Shown here: positions 22,030-33,054 of the stretch, one piece after another
Layout: every line of letters starts with the position of its first letter
Position numbering within the stretch: position 1 is the stretch's first letter
DNA from: Strongylocentrotus purpuratus
Lineage: Eukaryota > Echinodermata > Echinoidea > Camarodonta > Strongylocentrotidae
NCBI RefSeq assembly: GCF_000002235.5
Contig: NW_022145604.1
Location: 6,111,077-6,175,076, forward strand
Direction of reading: 5' to 3'
DNA: 64,000 nucleotides
The notes under the pieces: model-generated
Told to the model about the DNA's origin: nothing
Seen by the model: only the letters and a program-made list of their open reading frames with translations
Databases searched by the model: none
Program-made: the position numbers and the translations under genes

Positions 22030-22817
22030 GTCGGTTCACGTTGTAGATCGTCATTTTATAACCGCCCTTCTCTCCCACTTACTCTCTCTCCTCTCTCTCT
22101 CTCTCTCTCTTTCTCTCTCTTTCCTCTCTCTCTCTCGCTCTCTCTCTCTATCTCTCTCTCTCTCTCTCTCTATCTATCTCTCTCGCTCCCTCTCTTTCTC
22201 TTTCTCTCTCTTTCTCTCTCTCTCCTCTTCTCTCGACCCCCTCTCTCCATCCTTCTCTCTTTAAAACAAAATCTTTGTTTTCTGCTTCAATCCACTTCCC
22301 CTAATTCTCTGTTTCAGTTTTTTCTTTCATCCTTTTTTCTCTTTCTTTCTTCTTTATTTTCCCCCCCTCTTTTTTTCCCCTTTCAAAAGAATCTCGATCG
22401 CGTTCTCTCTTGCTCTCTTATCTTAATATTCTCTTTGTTTACCCGTCATTGTGAAGTATTGTCTCCTTCTTAATTTTAGATGTAGGCTATATTTTTCCAG
22501 TGATTTTTTTTCGTCACTCCTAAAAGTCGACGTTGCCATGGTTGCTGTATTTTGTCATTGTTTGTCTCCGAAATATTGGTCACCCGACTGGTTCAATTGA
22601 AATCATAGCTATTATTCTTAGGCGTTATTGAGGACTCTAGAAAATGCCTTTTGGGACATGTACGTCCTAAGATTATTTATTTTACAGAAGGCTATTGGCT
22701 ATCTCGATACTAAAAATGTCAGGTCATCGTAGTCTTTAGGAAAATGATATGTTAGAAACCACAACTATTCCCCCAAATTTGTTTAATCTATATTTTGTTT
22801 TCCTCTCTCTCTCTCAG
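22030..22817. repeat. Intron with long CT microsatellite
   Basis: From 22066 to about 22260 the sequence is almost entirely C and T, mostly (CT)n; C/T-rich DNA continues to about 22400. It sits 40 bases past the TM6 donor. The apparent Leu/Ser-rich frames here are low-complexity artefacts. Confidence 0.85.
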
Positions 22818-22990
22818 GCTCTCTTTGCAATCAGCGTTGCTTTCCAGGGCTTCTTCATTTTTATCTTCCATTGTGCAAGATACCCGGATATTAGGCAACA
22901 ATGGTAAACGACTCTGACTCCGAAGAGATGCAGACGACAGAAGAGGAAATCCAGTTGCATTCCAACCGTGTCGACCGGTTCGGGGGTTGA
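22818..22990 (+). pseudogene. GPCR copy 1 last exon: TM7 and tail
   Basis: Acceptor CTCTCTCAG. Phase 0 reading gives ALFAISVAFQGFFIFIFHCA then RYPDIRQQW and TAA (22905-22907). FQGFFIFIFHC is the TM7 signature of adhesion GPCRs. One base shifted, the frame continues VNDSDSEEMQTTEEEIQLHS and stops at TGA 22988-22990, an acidic cytoplasmic tail. A one-base loss at TGG(G)TAAAC probably cut the tail. Confidence 0.7.
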
Positions 22991-23550
22991 CGGCATTCAA
23001 GTTACGCGGTTATAGCAGGAACAGTTAGCGGTAAGGGAGAATGTGATGCGGTAAGCTTCGGCCATCATCGGTAAAACTATGGAACAGGATCTGACTGAGT
23101 GCTATCTTAACCGGTGTCACAACAAAAAAGAAACAATGTTTTCAGCCGTGTCTACCGGTTCGGGGAATGACGGTATCCAAGATGTGTGGTTAGCGGTTAG
23201 GGCTAAAGCGACGCGGTTATCTATTTGTCAGTGAAGCTAAACGAAAGGACCTGCTACTAAGACTCCGATTCTATACCCGCTTTCACGCGAGAAAGGAAAT
23301 CAAAATGTATTGTAACCGTGCATGTGACCGGTCTGAATAACGTCATTATCAAGGACACGGGACTATCGCTGGAACTGTCAGTGGTTAGGGCTCAATTAGC
23401 GACAAGGTAACTACCTGCCAACCTCAATAAAATTAGGGAAGTGGAGCCGACATAATGCTACGTGACTCCGATCATTTACCGATGTAACAACAATGAAGAG
23501 TGTTGCATTCCAACCGTGCCTTCCGGTTCGGGAAACGACGTGAACCCGGT
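22910..23550 (+). repeat. Four decayed tandem copies of the GPCR tail region
   Basis: The segment around AACCGTGTCGACCGGTTCGG and the following GACGG recurs at about 22964, 23143, 23313 and 23510, each preceded about 50 bases upstream by an ACTCCGA-like start. Spacing is about 170-200 bases. The first copy overlaps the coding tail; later copies carry stops and substitutions. Confidence 0.6.
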
Positions 23551-24224
23551 GACTCGATTAAGCACGAAATGTGAGCGGTTATAAACCTTCAAATATGACA
23601 TTGTCCTTGAGTGTTTGCAACTAGTATAAGACCGGCAATGGAATTTAGTCAGTACTATTGACATTTTCGACAAATTATGTGTGCTATTTTTAAAGGGTTG
23701 TTGCACGCCGTCTATAGTCCAGATGCGACGTGGTATAAAAGGTACGGTGGGCGGTAGAGTATTTACATACCCAGTAACTGATAGCCGTGAGGGCAATTAG
23801 AGCAAACTCAAAACAGTTTTCTTCTGAAACTACGATTCCACATGAAGCTCAAAACTTTCAATAGAAAGCAATCGTTGACCCCTTCCATGTTTATTGGGCC
23901 TGCGAAGTGTCTGCCTTGAAAATTAGTTGATATCTATGAATTTCGACTAAGAAACGAACATCCGCAGATTGTAGTGTGTAACATCAACAACCGTGATTTA
24001 GTTAACGTCGACGGCGGATCCGCGGAAAAGTGGTGAAAGTTATTTGATAATCGATCGATTTAGCCAGTGACTTAAAATTGTAGTTGAGTAAAATTGTACG
24101 TTTTATACTACATGCAGTGCATTGTAACTTTGTATAGTATATAAATAGTATACTCTTGGTATATAATGCCATGCAGAACACATATGCTGTTGTTGTTGTT
24201 GTTTTCCTTAGTAGGTTTTACAAT
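23551..24224. other. No gene seen
   Basis: Intergenic DNA after GPCR copy 1. It has a TATA/TAGTATA-rich stretch (24130-24170) and a GTT microsatellite (24190-24203). Short frames show no family resemblance. Confidence 0.4.
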
Positions 24225-24228
24225 ACAC

Positions 24229-24530
24229 CAGTTTACGGTAACAACAGTGCGCATGCGCAGACATGGGCGCCATTTTAACTTACGGGTTTACGCGTAAATT
24301 AAGACGGCGCCCATGCAAATATTATGTGAGCGCACAGCGCAGGCAGTGACGCAACAATACATGCGCATCTGAAAACATTGATGACACTACCTGCGCTGTG
24401 CGCTCACATGATATTTGCATGGGTGCTATCTTAATTTACGCATAAACTACTGACCTCTAGAGGTCAATGGTTTGTTTACCCGTAAATTAAAACGGCGCCC
24501 ATAACCGTAAACCATCAGGGCCTATACATG
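24229..24530. mobile_element. Nested palindromic MITE
   Basis: Outer inverted arms: CAGTTTACGGTAAC with ATGGGCGCCATTTTAACTTA on the left, and the inverted counterpart GGCGCCCATAACCGTAAACC on the right. Inner arms: about 60 bases around GCAAATATTATGTGAGCGCA (24310-24350) and its inverse (24387-24440). The inner loop is only about 37 bases. No coding capacity. Confidence 0.65.
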
Positions 24531-24720
24531 CATGTAAGAAACGAAATTCCCTGGATATTCGGATCGTATGGGCCTATACCTCCATCAATTATGTTAACGT
24601 TGTGTTTTGATTGTGAATTAACAATCGCCATGAAGTAGATGCTGACGAAAGATACTGTCAATGAAATTATGTTATTTTGTAAGGGTTACCCGTCAAACGT
24701 TGAAAATAAGTGGCAATAGG

Positions 24721-24892
24721 TCAATTATTCTCCTTAACGAAATGAGAAGGATCACTTTTATACATGAACTCTGCAATTGATTTATCAACAGCGCCCTCTT
24801 GTGTGTCTAAATCAATCATCATGGTGTTGTACTTCCTTGTCCAATTTTCCACTTTTCCTTTTGGTTTCAATTCAAAATTTGTCCCTTCAGTG
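24721..24892 (-). other. Possible orphan 3'-terminal exon
   Basis: On the minus strand, after CTGTCACTGAAG, an open frame reads GTNFELKPKGKVENWTRKYN and ends SDPSHFVKENN before TGA. Composition looks like ordinary protein, unlike the surrounding AT-rich DNA. I do not recognise the family. It could be the last exon of a gene whose other exons were displaced by the LINE, or chance. Confidence 0.25.
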
Positions 24893-25356
24893 ACAGAAAT
24901 GCGGAAAAACAAAAGCAATTAAAATGGCATCAAGGTTATTGAACCGCCCAGCAAATCTCTCATGAAGCCTTTATGTTTTTTTGTTTTGTAATATTGTTTT
25001 ATTGTATTCATTCAGTACAAAATATATAACAAACAAACATACAGCTTCATTGATTAACATATATCAAAATATAAAGAAAATTGTACATCTCTCAAAAATA
25101 CTTAAGATAGTTTAATACACAGTACATAATATTTACATTGAATTATACTGAACGAATATTATAAATCAAAGAGTATACCTACAGACAGACAGACACACCA
25201 CACACGCTCACATACTCAGACACACATACAAACTGACATATCCCCCTCCCCCCTTCATTCCAAATCTCAACAAATCCCCCCTCCCTTCCCGAGCATTCAC
25301 ATCTACATATTTGTTGGAAATCCTGTCTCTTCCTTTTCCTTAAGACCAAATTATAT

Positions 25357-25391
<35 letters not shown>

Positions 25392-25427
25392 TCTGAGTCT
25401 GAGAAAGAAGTATTTGCCTCGCCGTCC

Positions 25428-27695
25428 TTAACTATGGAAGTTGTCCCATTTTTTGAAGTGAAGTGTTAAAGTGCCTCTCTCCCCCGCTAATTTCTTTTCT
25501 TCTTGCCTATTTTCTATAATTCTTTTTTTAATTTCTTGAGGAATTGGGGGTCTATTTTTAGTTGAACTATATTTAAAAATCATATGTTTTGTTAAAAGAA
25601 TAATGTGATTTAACAGTTGTTCTTCTCCCGCATTAGATCTTTTTATCCCGATATGAATTTCTTGCCAATGTAGATTTTTTAACGCTGATAAATCAAAAAG
25701 GTCACCGCAGTCCTTCCAAATATTTGCTACCTTTTCACAGGTAAAAAACAGATGCTCATAGGTTTCTTCGTGTTTATTGCAAAAGGAGCAAAGATTGCTC
25801 ACTGCATGTTTGAAAGTGTATAGATGCTTATTTGTATAAATTAAATTATATAACATTTTATATTGAAATTCCCTCAGCTTTCTGTCTAGAGTGGATTTTC
25901 GGGGTCTTAAGAAAATTGTTCTCGTGTCATTTTCGACCATATTGTATGTACGTTCTAAGTTGCATGTAGCATAAGATTTTTCCGTTCTCATTTTTAACAA
26001 TATACTATAGATATATTTTGATGTTATGCCTTGCAAAGAGTGAGGGTTTCCGTTAATAATGAATTCTAAACTTAATTCAGTATCCTCACATGGATGTTCA
26101 TATATATTCAAAAGAGTTTTCCATGAGAATGGAATGCCTTCATATAACTGTTTTATTATATTTATTTCTATGTTGTTTAAACCCATTTTCTTAAATTCTG
26201 TGATAGATTTCAATTCACCTTTCTTATCAACAATATGATGTATTTTAAAAACATTTTTCAGAAATAAGTCTTCATGGAAATATATTTGCCCCTGAATGCG
26301 GATACATTTATTATTGTAAATAATTTGATTTCTTTTTGAAATTTCGTTCTTAAGCAAAAAGGCTTTTGTCCCCAGCCAAGCCTCCAGCATGCTACGGTAA
26401 AAATCTGGTAATGACAGTGCAAGTAAATCTGGCGATACATTACTGAAAAAAATCAATAGGCCGCCATATTTTCTAGTCAGGTATTTAAAATAACGTTTCC
26501 AAATCATATTTGAATCTCCTGTTATAAGTCTTTTCATCCACATGACTCTTTGTGTTCGAATAAATAATTGAAAATCTGTCAATTTAAGACCTCCCTTATC
26601 GTAATCTAAAAACATAGTACTCCGTTTGATTTTATCTTTTCCATTCCATAAAAAATCAAATATTGACACTTCAATTTCACGGAATGCCCACGGCGGTACA
26701 GGTGTGAGTGATGATACATATACTAATTTTGATAGAACAAAAGTCTTAATTAGTTGAATTTTCCCCATCAAAGTCAAATCTCTTTGTTTCCACCACATAA
26801 GCAGCTTTTTAATTTTACTTAAGATTTCTTTGTAATTGATTTTTTCCTGGCTTTCCACGTCTAACGTAAACTGTATCCCTAATATCTTTACAATGTTTAC
26901 TATCTTACCAAATGGAACTATTACATCTTTATCCGCGTTAGGACCCAACAATAATACAAAGGTTTTGTCTCTATTCATCTTCAATCCAGACATATCTGCA
27001 AAACTAGTAAACAATGAGTTTAGTCTTTTAAAAGATTCAATATCTTGAACAAACAACGACATGTCATCTGCATAAAGAATTTGTTTAACGTGAATATTAT
27101 CAAAGGGAATCCCATGAATAGCCGAGTCGCTGCGGATTGCGCGAGCAAGAATCTCAATGCAAAGTAAAAATAAATATGCAGACAAAGGATCACCTTGTCT
27201 TACACCTTTCTGAATAGAAAAATATCCAGATGATACGTGTCCATTGAAAACACAACTTTGAGCCTTATTATAAATTATTTTCACCCATTTACAAAATATC
27301 GGTCCAAAACCAAAGGCTACTAAGACCTTTTGTAAAAACATGTGTGAAACCGAGTCAAACGCTTTTTCAAAATCTATCGCTAACAAATAAGCAGGTATTT
27401 TATTTTGAGTTGTATGAAAGATCATGTCGTCAATTAACCGAATAGCTTCACCTATATTTCTTCCCTTAAGATATCCCACCTGATCAATCCAAATAACTTC
27501 TGGTAATACTTTTTTAATTCTTGTTGAAAGAGCTTTGGTTAAAATCTTGTAGTCCACATTAAGTAAGGAAATGGGTCTGTAGTTTTTAATTTGTAACGGA
27601 TCTTTGCCTTCTTTATGAATTAAAGTAATTACTGCCTGTTTTTGTGAGTGGGAGAGTTCTCCCTCACAAAAGGATTCATTCAAAGCATCGACCAC
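25428..27695 (-). pseudogene. LINE ORF2, reverse transcriptase part
   Basis: Motifs in order: YRPISLLNVDYKILTKAL, LAIDFEKAFDSVSH (first Asp of the active site), GVRQGDPLSAYLF, and ILYADDMSLFV with the YADD catalytic pair. Near the C-terminus LCSFCNKHEETYEHLFFTC is the zinc-knuckle-like CxxC...H...C motif typical of L1/Tx1-type LINEs. It is in the same frame as the endonuclease, separated only by the stop at 27726-27728. All catalytic residues are present. Confidence 0.9.
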
Positions 27696-27725
27696 TACGT
27701 CTCCTATTACCGGCCAAAATAATGA

Positions 27726-29204
27726 TTAAAATTCAACACTTAAACCATCGTTACCTGGTGTTTTGTTAAATTTCATTTCTTTCAAAACTGCCATACATTC
27801 CCTCTCTGTAACTTTCCCTTCACAAATATCCTTAGAGTCTGGATTTAGTTTGGGTAGATCTGTGAAAAAAGCATCACTAGAATTGAAATCTACCGTGGAA
27901 TGCGCATATAGTTTGCTATAAAACTTGTGTATTTCTTTAATTATATCTCTCTGATCAAAATTTATTTTTTCTTCATTTATCATAAGTTTTCTGATTACTG
28001 TTTTTCTCTTATTTGATTCCATTAATTGGGTAAAGTAATTAGTATTTGTTTCTCCTCTTTCAAAGTACGATGCTCTAGAACGAATTTTAAGTCCTTCATT
28101 AATATAATCATAGCATGCTTTTAATTCTCTTCGTTTCAGTTCTAAAGATGCAATCTTCTCATTATCTACTGCTTTCAAAAGATCGTCTTCAAGGAAGAGT
28201 ATTTCTATTTCTAGATTCCCAATTTTTTCTTTTCTGAGCTTTGCTTTTTCTTTCGAATATTTTCTGATAAAACTGTTTATTTTCATTTTCAAAAAATCCC
28301 ATAGAACTCTTTTACTTTCTATTTCTGTTTTATAGTCCTCTTTCAGTTCAATGATTGCGGTTTTCATTAACACGATGAACTTTTCATCTTTACATAAACT
28401 ATTATTAAATTTCCAATAAGATCCCTTGAATTTGATATCATTCGAAGGTAAATTAAAAAAGTTTAGTTGTACAGCTGAATGATCAGGAGCTATAGATGAT
28501 ATTATATTGCATTTTGATATTATTTCATCTAGTTTTTCGGATACAAACCAATAATCAAGTCGACTTTGCATAAAAGGATTGATTTGTCTATACGTAAATT
28601 GCTTTTTCATTCCATTTCGTACTCTCCAAATATCAATCAAATCTAATCTATCCACAAAATTTTCAAAGAGTCTACCAAATTTTGAGAGAACCTTTCGTTT
28701 ACCAGTTCCCATGTAATCCAGGTTAAAATTGCTGATCGTGTTGAAATCACCTCCTATTATTAGCTGATTATTTTTTCCATTAACCGTTGTAAGGGCTTTT
28801 TCAAACTCGAGTAAAATATTAATTTGTTCTATTTCCTTCGAACGAACTGGGAAATATACATTGGCTATTGTAAGCCTTAACCCTTGTATAATGCACTCTA
28901 TTATAATAAACCTACCGTTATCATCTGCAATTGCATTAATGACTTGAATATCTAGTTTAGAATCAAATAAAATAAGAACCCCTTTACTATGACTTGTCCC
29001 ATGACTAAAATACGAACTACCATTCCATAGTACCTTCCATTCGTCTTCTACTTCCTTGGTGCTATACGTTTCCTGTAAAAACACTATATCCGACCGTTTA
29101 TCTTTACACCACATCAATATTTTCTGTCTCTTTAATTTTTCTCGAATTCCCTTAACGTTTAGAGAAAGAAAGTTACATACAAAAGATGTACTTATATTAT
29201 CCAT
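27726..29204 (-). pseudogene. LINE ORF2, endonuclease part with premature stop
   Basis: Begins MDNISTSF; catalytic segments LSLNVKG, FLQETY, GGDFNTI, SRLDYWFVS and PDHSAV match the apurinic-type endonuclease of L1-like elements. The frame stops at codon 493 (TAA) right after GLSVEF, and in-frame sequence after it reads SLFWPVIGDVV, the usual entry to the reverse transcriptase. A Tyr or Gln codon to TAA change would explain it. Otherwise the 1259-codon frame is open, so the insertion is fairly young. Confidence 0.9.
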
Positions 29205-29402
29205 TGATTTTTAAAAATATTTCTGCCCTTTTCGTAATCAAATTTGAACATTGAATATTTAGCGGAGGACGACGAAGCAAAGTAATATATCTGTTTCAAG
29301 TGATACCTCATGATACGAGCAGGGGCGTCGCCAAAGGGGGGTGTGGAGGGGTGCGACACCCCCCCCCACTTGTCAGGATATTGTCGGTAAAATTGCGCTG
29401 CC

Positions 29403-29640
29403 GTCGGGAAAAAAAGAGAAAAGGGAGAGGGGAAAAAAGAGGGAAAGGGAAAGAAAAGAAAAAAAGAAAAGGAAAAGAAAAGAGAAGAAAGAAAAAGAAA
29501 AAGAGGGAGGAGAGGAAAGAAAGGAAAAGAAAGAAAAGAAGGAAAAAAAAAGAAGAAAAGGAGTAAAAGGGAAAGAAAAGAAACGGGGGTGAAAGAGAGG
29601 AGAGATGAGGGAAGTAAGAGCCTGAGAGAGGAGTGCGAGT
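29403..29640 (+). repeat. Purine tract inside the hAT element
   Basis: Almost only A and G for about 240 bases (GAAAAGG, AAGAAAAGG variants). The Lys/Arg/Glu-rich and Phe/Ser-rich open frames over it are artefacts of composition. Such tracts can form triplex DNA. Confidence 0.85.
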
Positions 29641-29974
29641 AAAAGAGAGAAGGGGGTTGTTGGGTGGAGTCGTCTCGTCGAGGGAGCAAGAAAGACACGG
29701 GTAAATATGTTGCTGTGTCGGGTCAGTTGTGTCGGTATTCTTGCTCGATCCTCGTGTACTATATCAATGCAGAAGTTTGACGTCGGTGAGATGTATATTG
29801 TCGGTCGGCCGACAAGTTTTTTTCCGCTACGAACTGTGACTTTTAATCCGCTGTGACGACTTCGAGAGTGACTACAACTACAATACTTGTATTTTCTCGA
29901 AGTTTCACTTTCCTATAATATCAGCTAAAGAAATCAGAATTTTAAAATCTTTGGGGAAACTAAATTCAAACAAG

Positions 29975-32210
29975 GTTTAAGAGTCAACAACGGTACGACG
30001 AATCGTTTTCCCTTCTCTATATTGTGATGAAACGCCAAAAATTCCACGCTTCGCGCAGAAGGGGAAAACTTCATTTAGACGAGTCGAGAACGGTACAACG
30101 AATCGTCTTGTTTCTCTAATAATTTAAGGAAACGTCAAAGCTTCCGCGCCTCGCGCGAGAGGGGGAAACGAAATTCAGACAAATAGGGCTTATTAAGAGT
30201 CGACAACGGTACAACGAATCCTCTTCTTTCTCTAATAAGTTAAGGGAACGTCAGAGCTTCCGCGCTTCGCGCGAGAGAGGGAAACTGAGTTCAGATGAAT
30301 AGGGCTTAATAAGAGTCAAAAACGGTACGACGAATCGTCTTCCTTTCTCTATATTGTGATGAAACGCCAAAAATTCCACGCTTCGCGCGAAGGGGAAAAC
30401 TTAGACGAGTCGAGAACGGTACAACGAATCGTAATTTTCTTTGTCTAATAATTTAAGGAAACATCAAAGCTTCCGCACTAAAGGGGGGAACTGAATTCTG
30501 ACAAATAGGGCTTATTAAGAGTCGAAAACGGTACAACGAATTTTCTTCTTTCTCTAATAAGTTAAGGAAACGTCAGAGCTTCCGCGCTTCACGCGAGAGA
30601 GGGAAACTGGATTCAGATGAATAGGGCTTAATAAGAGTCGAAAACGGTACGACGAATCGTCTTCCTTTCTCTATATTGTGATGAAACGCCAAAAATTCCA
30701 CGCTTCGCGCGAAAGGGAAAACTTAGACGAGTCGAGAACGGTACAACGAATCGTACTTTTCTTTCTCTAATAATTTGAGGAAACGTCAAAGCTCCCGCGC
30801 TTCGCGCGACAGGGGGGAAAACTGAATTCAGACAAATAGGGCTTATTAATAGTCGAAAAACGGTACAACGAATCCTCTTCTTTCTCTAATAATTTAAGGA
30901 AACGTCAGAGCTTCCGCGCTTCGCGCGAGAGAGGGAAACTGGATTCAGATGAATAGGGCGTAATAAGAGTCGAAAACGGTACGACAAATCGTCTTCCTTT
31001 CTCTATATTGTGATGAAACGCCAAAAATTCCGCGCTTCGCGCAAAGGGGAAAACTTAGACGAGTCGAGAACGGTACAACGAATCGTAATTTTCTTTGTCT
31101 AATAATTTAAGGAAACGTCAAAACTTCCGCACTAAAGGGGGGAACTGAATTCTGACAAATAGGGCTTATTAAGAGTCTAAAAACGGTACAACGAATCCTC
31201 TTCTTTCTCTAATAATTTAATGAAACGTCAAAGCAGAGGGGGAAACTGAATTCAGATGAATAGGGCCTAATAAGAGTCGAAAACGGTACAACGAATCCTC
31301 TTCTTTCTCTAATAATTTAAGGAAACGTCAGGGCTTCCGCGCTTCTCGCGAGAGGGGGAAACTGAATTCAGATAAATAGGGCTTAATAAGAGTCGAAAAC
31401 GGTACGACGAATCGTCTTCCTGTCTCTATATTGTGATGAAACGCCAAAAAATTACGCGCTTCGCGCGGAAGGGGTAAACTTCATTCAAACGAGTCGAGAA
31501 TGGTTCAACGAATCGTTTTCTTTGTCTAATAATTTAAGAAAACGTCAAAGCTTGCGCGCTTCGCGCTAAAGGGGGAAACTGAATTCAGACATTAAGGGCT
31601 TATTAAGAGTCGAAAACGGTACAACGAATCGTCTTCTTTCTCTAATAATTCAAACAAAACTTCCGCGCTTCGCATGGGAGGGGGAAGCTTCATCCAGACA
31701 AGGATTAAGAGTCGAGCACGGTTCAACAAATCGTCTACTTTCTCTAATAATTAAATTAAACGTCAAAACTTCCGCGCTTCGCGCGGAGGGGGAGGACTGA
31801 ATTCAGATAAGAATTAAGAGTCGAGAACAGTACACCGAATCGTCTGCTTTTTCTCATAATTGAATGAAACGTCAAAGCTTCCGCGCTTTGCGCGGGGGGG
31901 GGGAGGGGGAGAAACTGCATTCAGACAAGGATTAAGAGTCGCGCACGGTTCAACGAATCGTCTACTTTCTCTAATATTTTAATTAAACGCCAAAACTTGC
32001 GGGAGGGGGAGGAACTAAATTCAAACAAGGATTAACAGTCTTGTAATGAATCGTCAAAGCTTTCGCGCTTCGCACGGGAGGGGGGGGGGGGTGGAACTTC
32101 ATTCAGACAAGGATTAACAATCGAGAACGGTACAATAAATCGTCTTCTTTTCCTAATAATTTAAGGAAACGTCTAAGCTTCCGCGCTTCGCACGGAAGGC
32201 ATACCACCCA
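29975..32210 (+). repeat. Satellite-like array with three-monomer higher-order repeat
   Basis: About 20 monomers each carry CGGTACAACGAATCGTCTTC, TCTCTAATAATTTAAGGAAA, a CGCGCTTCGCGCG palindrome and GGGGGAAACT. In the first 1.2 kb CGGTAC starts fall at 29991, 30091, 30207, 30323, 30417, 30529, 30645, 30739, 30861, 30977, 31071 and 31184. Spacings cycle about 94-100, 112-122 and 116, giving a higher-order period of 322-332 bases. The first monomer of each set has ATATTGTGATGAAACGCC in place of AATTTAAGGAAACGTC. Later monomers (31490-32210) are more diverged and irregular. Confidence 0.9.
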
Positions 32211-32552
32211 CACCCCCCTAATGAGCGCGCTTCGCTTGCTCACTACCGCCCCTCCCTAAAATAAGATCCTAGCTCCGCACCTGCGTTAAAATATATAGCT
32301 ATGAATGCTGACTAAGTTGACGAAATAATTCGTATATTTTTGTCGTCGTGGAAAATGACCATTTGCGCATACGCAAGTACTACAGATAGTCCATAGGAAA
32401 AACAATTTAGCCTTCGGCCCCGGGTTTATAGGGTTAAATGTGTAGATTTTGGACATTTAATTTTGTCGGTAATTGGTGGCTAGTTTTGTCGGTAATCTTT
32501 GGCCTCTACACCCCCCCACTGAAAAAGGTCTAGCGACGCCCCTGGATACGAG

Positions 32553-32688
32553 AACAATTTACACATTTACCTAAGAGACTGCGATTCCCGCAAAAAATGA
32601 GAGTAACCCCACCAACACACACACAACAGCATACCCAAACATAATATACATACACATTCAACATTACAATCAATAAACAAAAAATCCC

Positions 32689-32724
<36 letters not shown>

Positions 32725-32983
32725 AAAACCTTACAATTAAAAGAAAAACCACTCAAGAAAGTATTTATTTCCTGAGTAGTAGCTTTGCAAGACCTTCCCA
32801 AGCAAAGACTGCCCACAATTCACCCCCTCCCCCTTCCTTGAAATAAAATAATCAAAGCAAAAACCCGCCAATGTCCAACATACCCATTCCTCTTTTCTTT
32901 AACCTGTCAGTATCCGAATTAATGGCATAAAACGACTTATTGTCACAGCTTCTACTCGACCTTTATAAACAAAGTTATGCTAT

Positions 32984-33054
<71 letters not shown>

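Larger units (their letters stand above)
9987..22990 (+). pseudogene. Adhesion-GPCR-like gene, copy 1 (decayed)
   Basis: Twelve exon-like segments with GT-AG borders were assembled: 9987-10297, 11148-11428, 13194-13418, 14438-14584, 14974-15119, 16121-16208, 16534-16658, 17140-17178, 19804-19885, 20841-20962, 21879-22029 and 22818-22990. In order they encode a HormR-like module, a GAIN-type domain, a GPS, a linker, then TM4/ECL2, TM5, TM6 and TM7. The 5' exons (signal peptide) and the TM1-TM3 exons are not in the window. Exon phases agree except where damage is seen: a frameshift in exon 3, one in the TM6 exon, one after TM7, and a phase break between 17178 and 19804. The family is class B2 receptors. 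This copy is very probably non-functional as a seven-helix receptor. Confidence 0.75.
24970..29319 (-). mobile_element. L1/Tx1-type LINE, nearly intact ORF2
   Basis: It encodes an APE-type endonuclease and a reverse transcriptase in one frame broken by a single stop. The 3' end lies near 24970-24985 in a T-rich stretch of the plus strand (an A-rich tail on the minus strand). The 3' untranslated part holds CA-rich and C-rich tracts and, at 25361-25389, a long A run on the plus strand. No ORF1 was recognised upstream. The 5' region is interrupted at 29320 by a hAT-type insertion and may continue after 32552. Confidence 0.85.
29320..32544. mobile_element. 3.2-kb hAT-type element filled with satellite-like repeats
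   Basis: Ends are CAGGGGCGTCGC and its exact inverse; both are followed by G/C-run-rich parts. The flanks carry an exact 8-bp target duplication, GATACGAG, at 29312-29319 and 32545-32552. CAGGG ends with 8-bp duplications are hAT hallmarks. No transposase frame exists. Inside: a 240-bp purine tract, a short unique region with repeated TTGTCGGTAA motifs near both ends, and a tandem array (29975-32210). It sits 115 bp upstream of the LINE start codon, so it is a nested insertion. Confidence 0.9.

Noticed and set aside
21895..22473. Leu/Ser-rich proteins over the CT tract
   Set aside because: Past the TM6 donor at 22029 the frame is pure microsatellite; no real protein.
25361..25389. Poly(A) tail of a plus-strand retrogene
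   Set aside because: No plus-strand coding sequence precedes it. It lies in the 3' untranslated part of the minus-strand LINE.
29192..29698. Lys/Glu-rich (plus) and Phe/Ser-rich (minus) proteins
   Set aside because: Both are translations of the 240-bp purine tract.
29975..32210. CRISPR-like array
   Set aside because: Repeats follow each other without unique spacers, are too long and diverged, and the genome is eukaryotic. It is a satellite-like array in a transposon.
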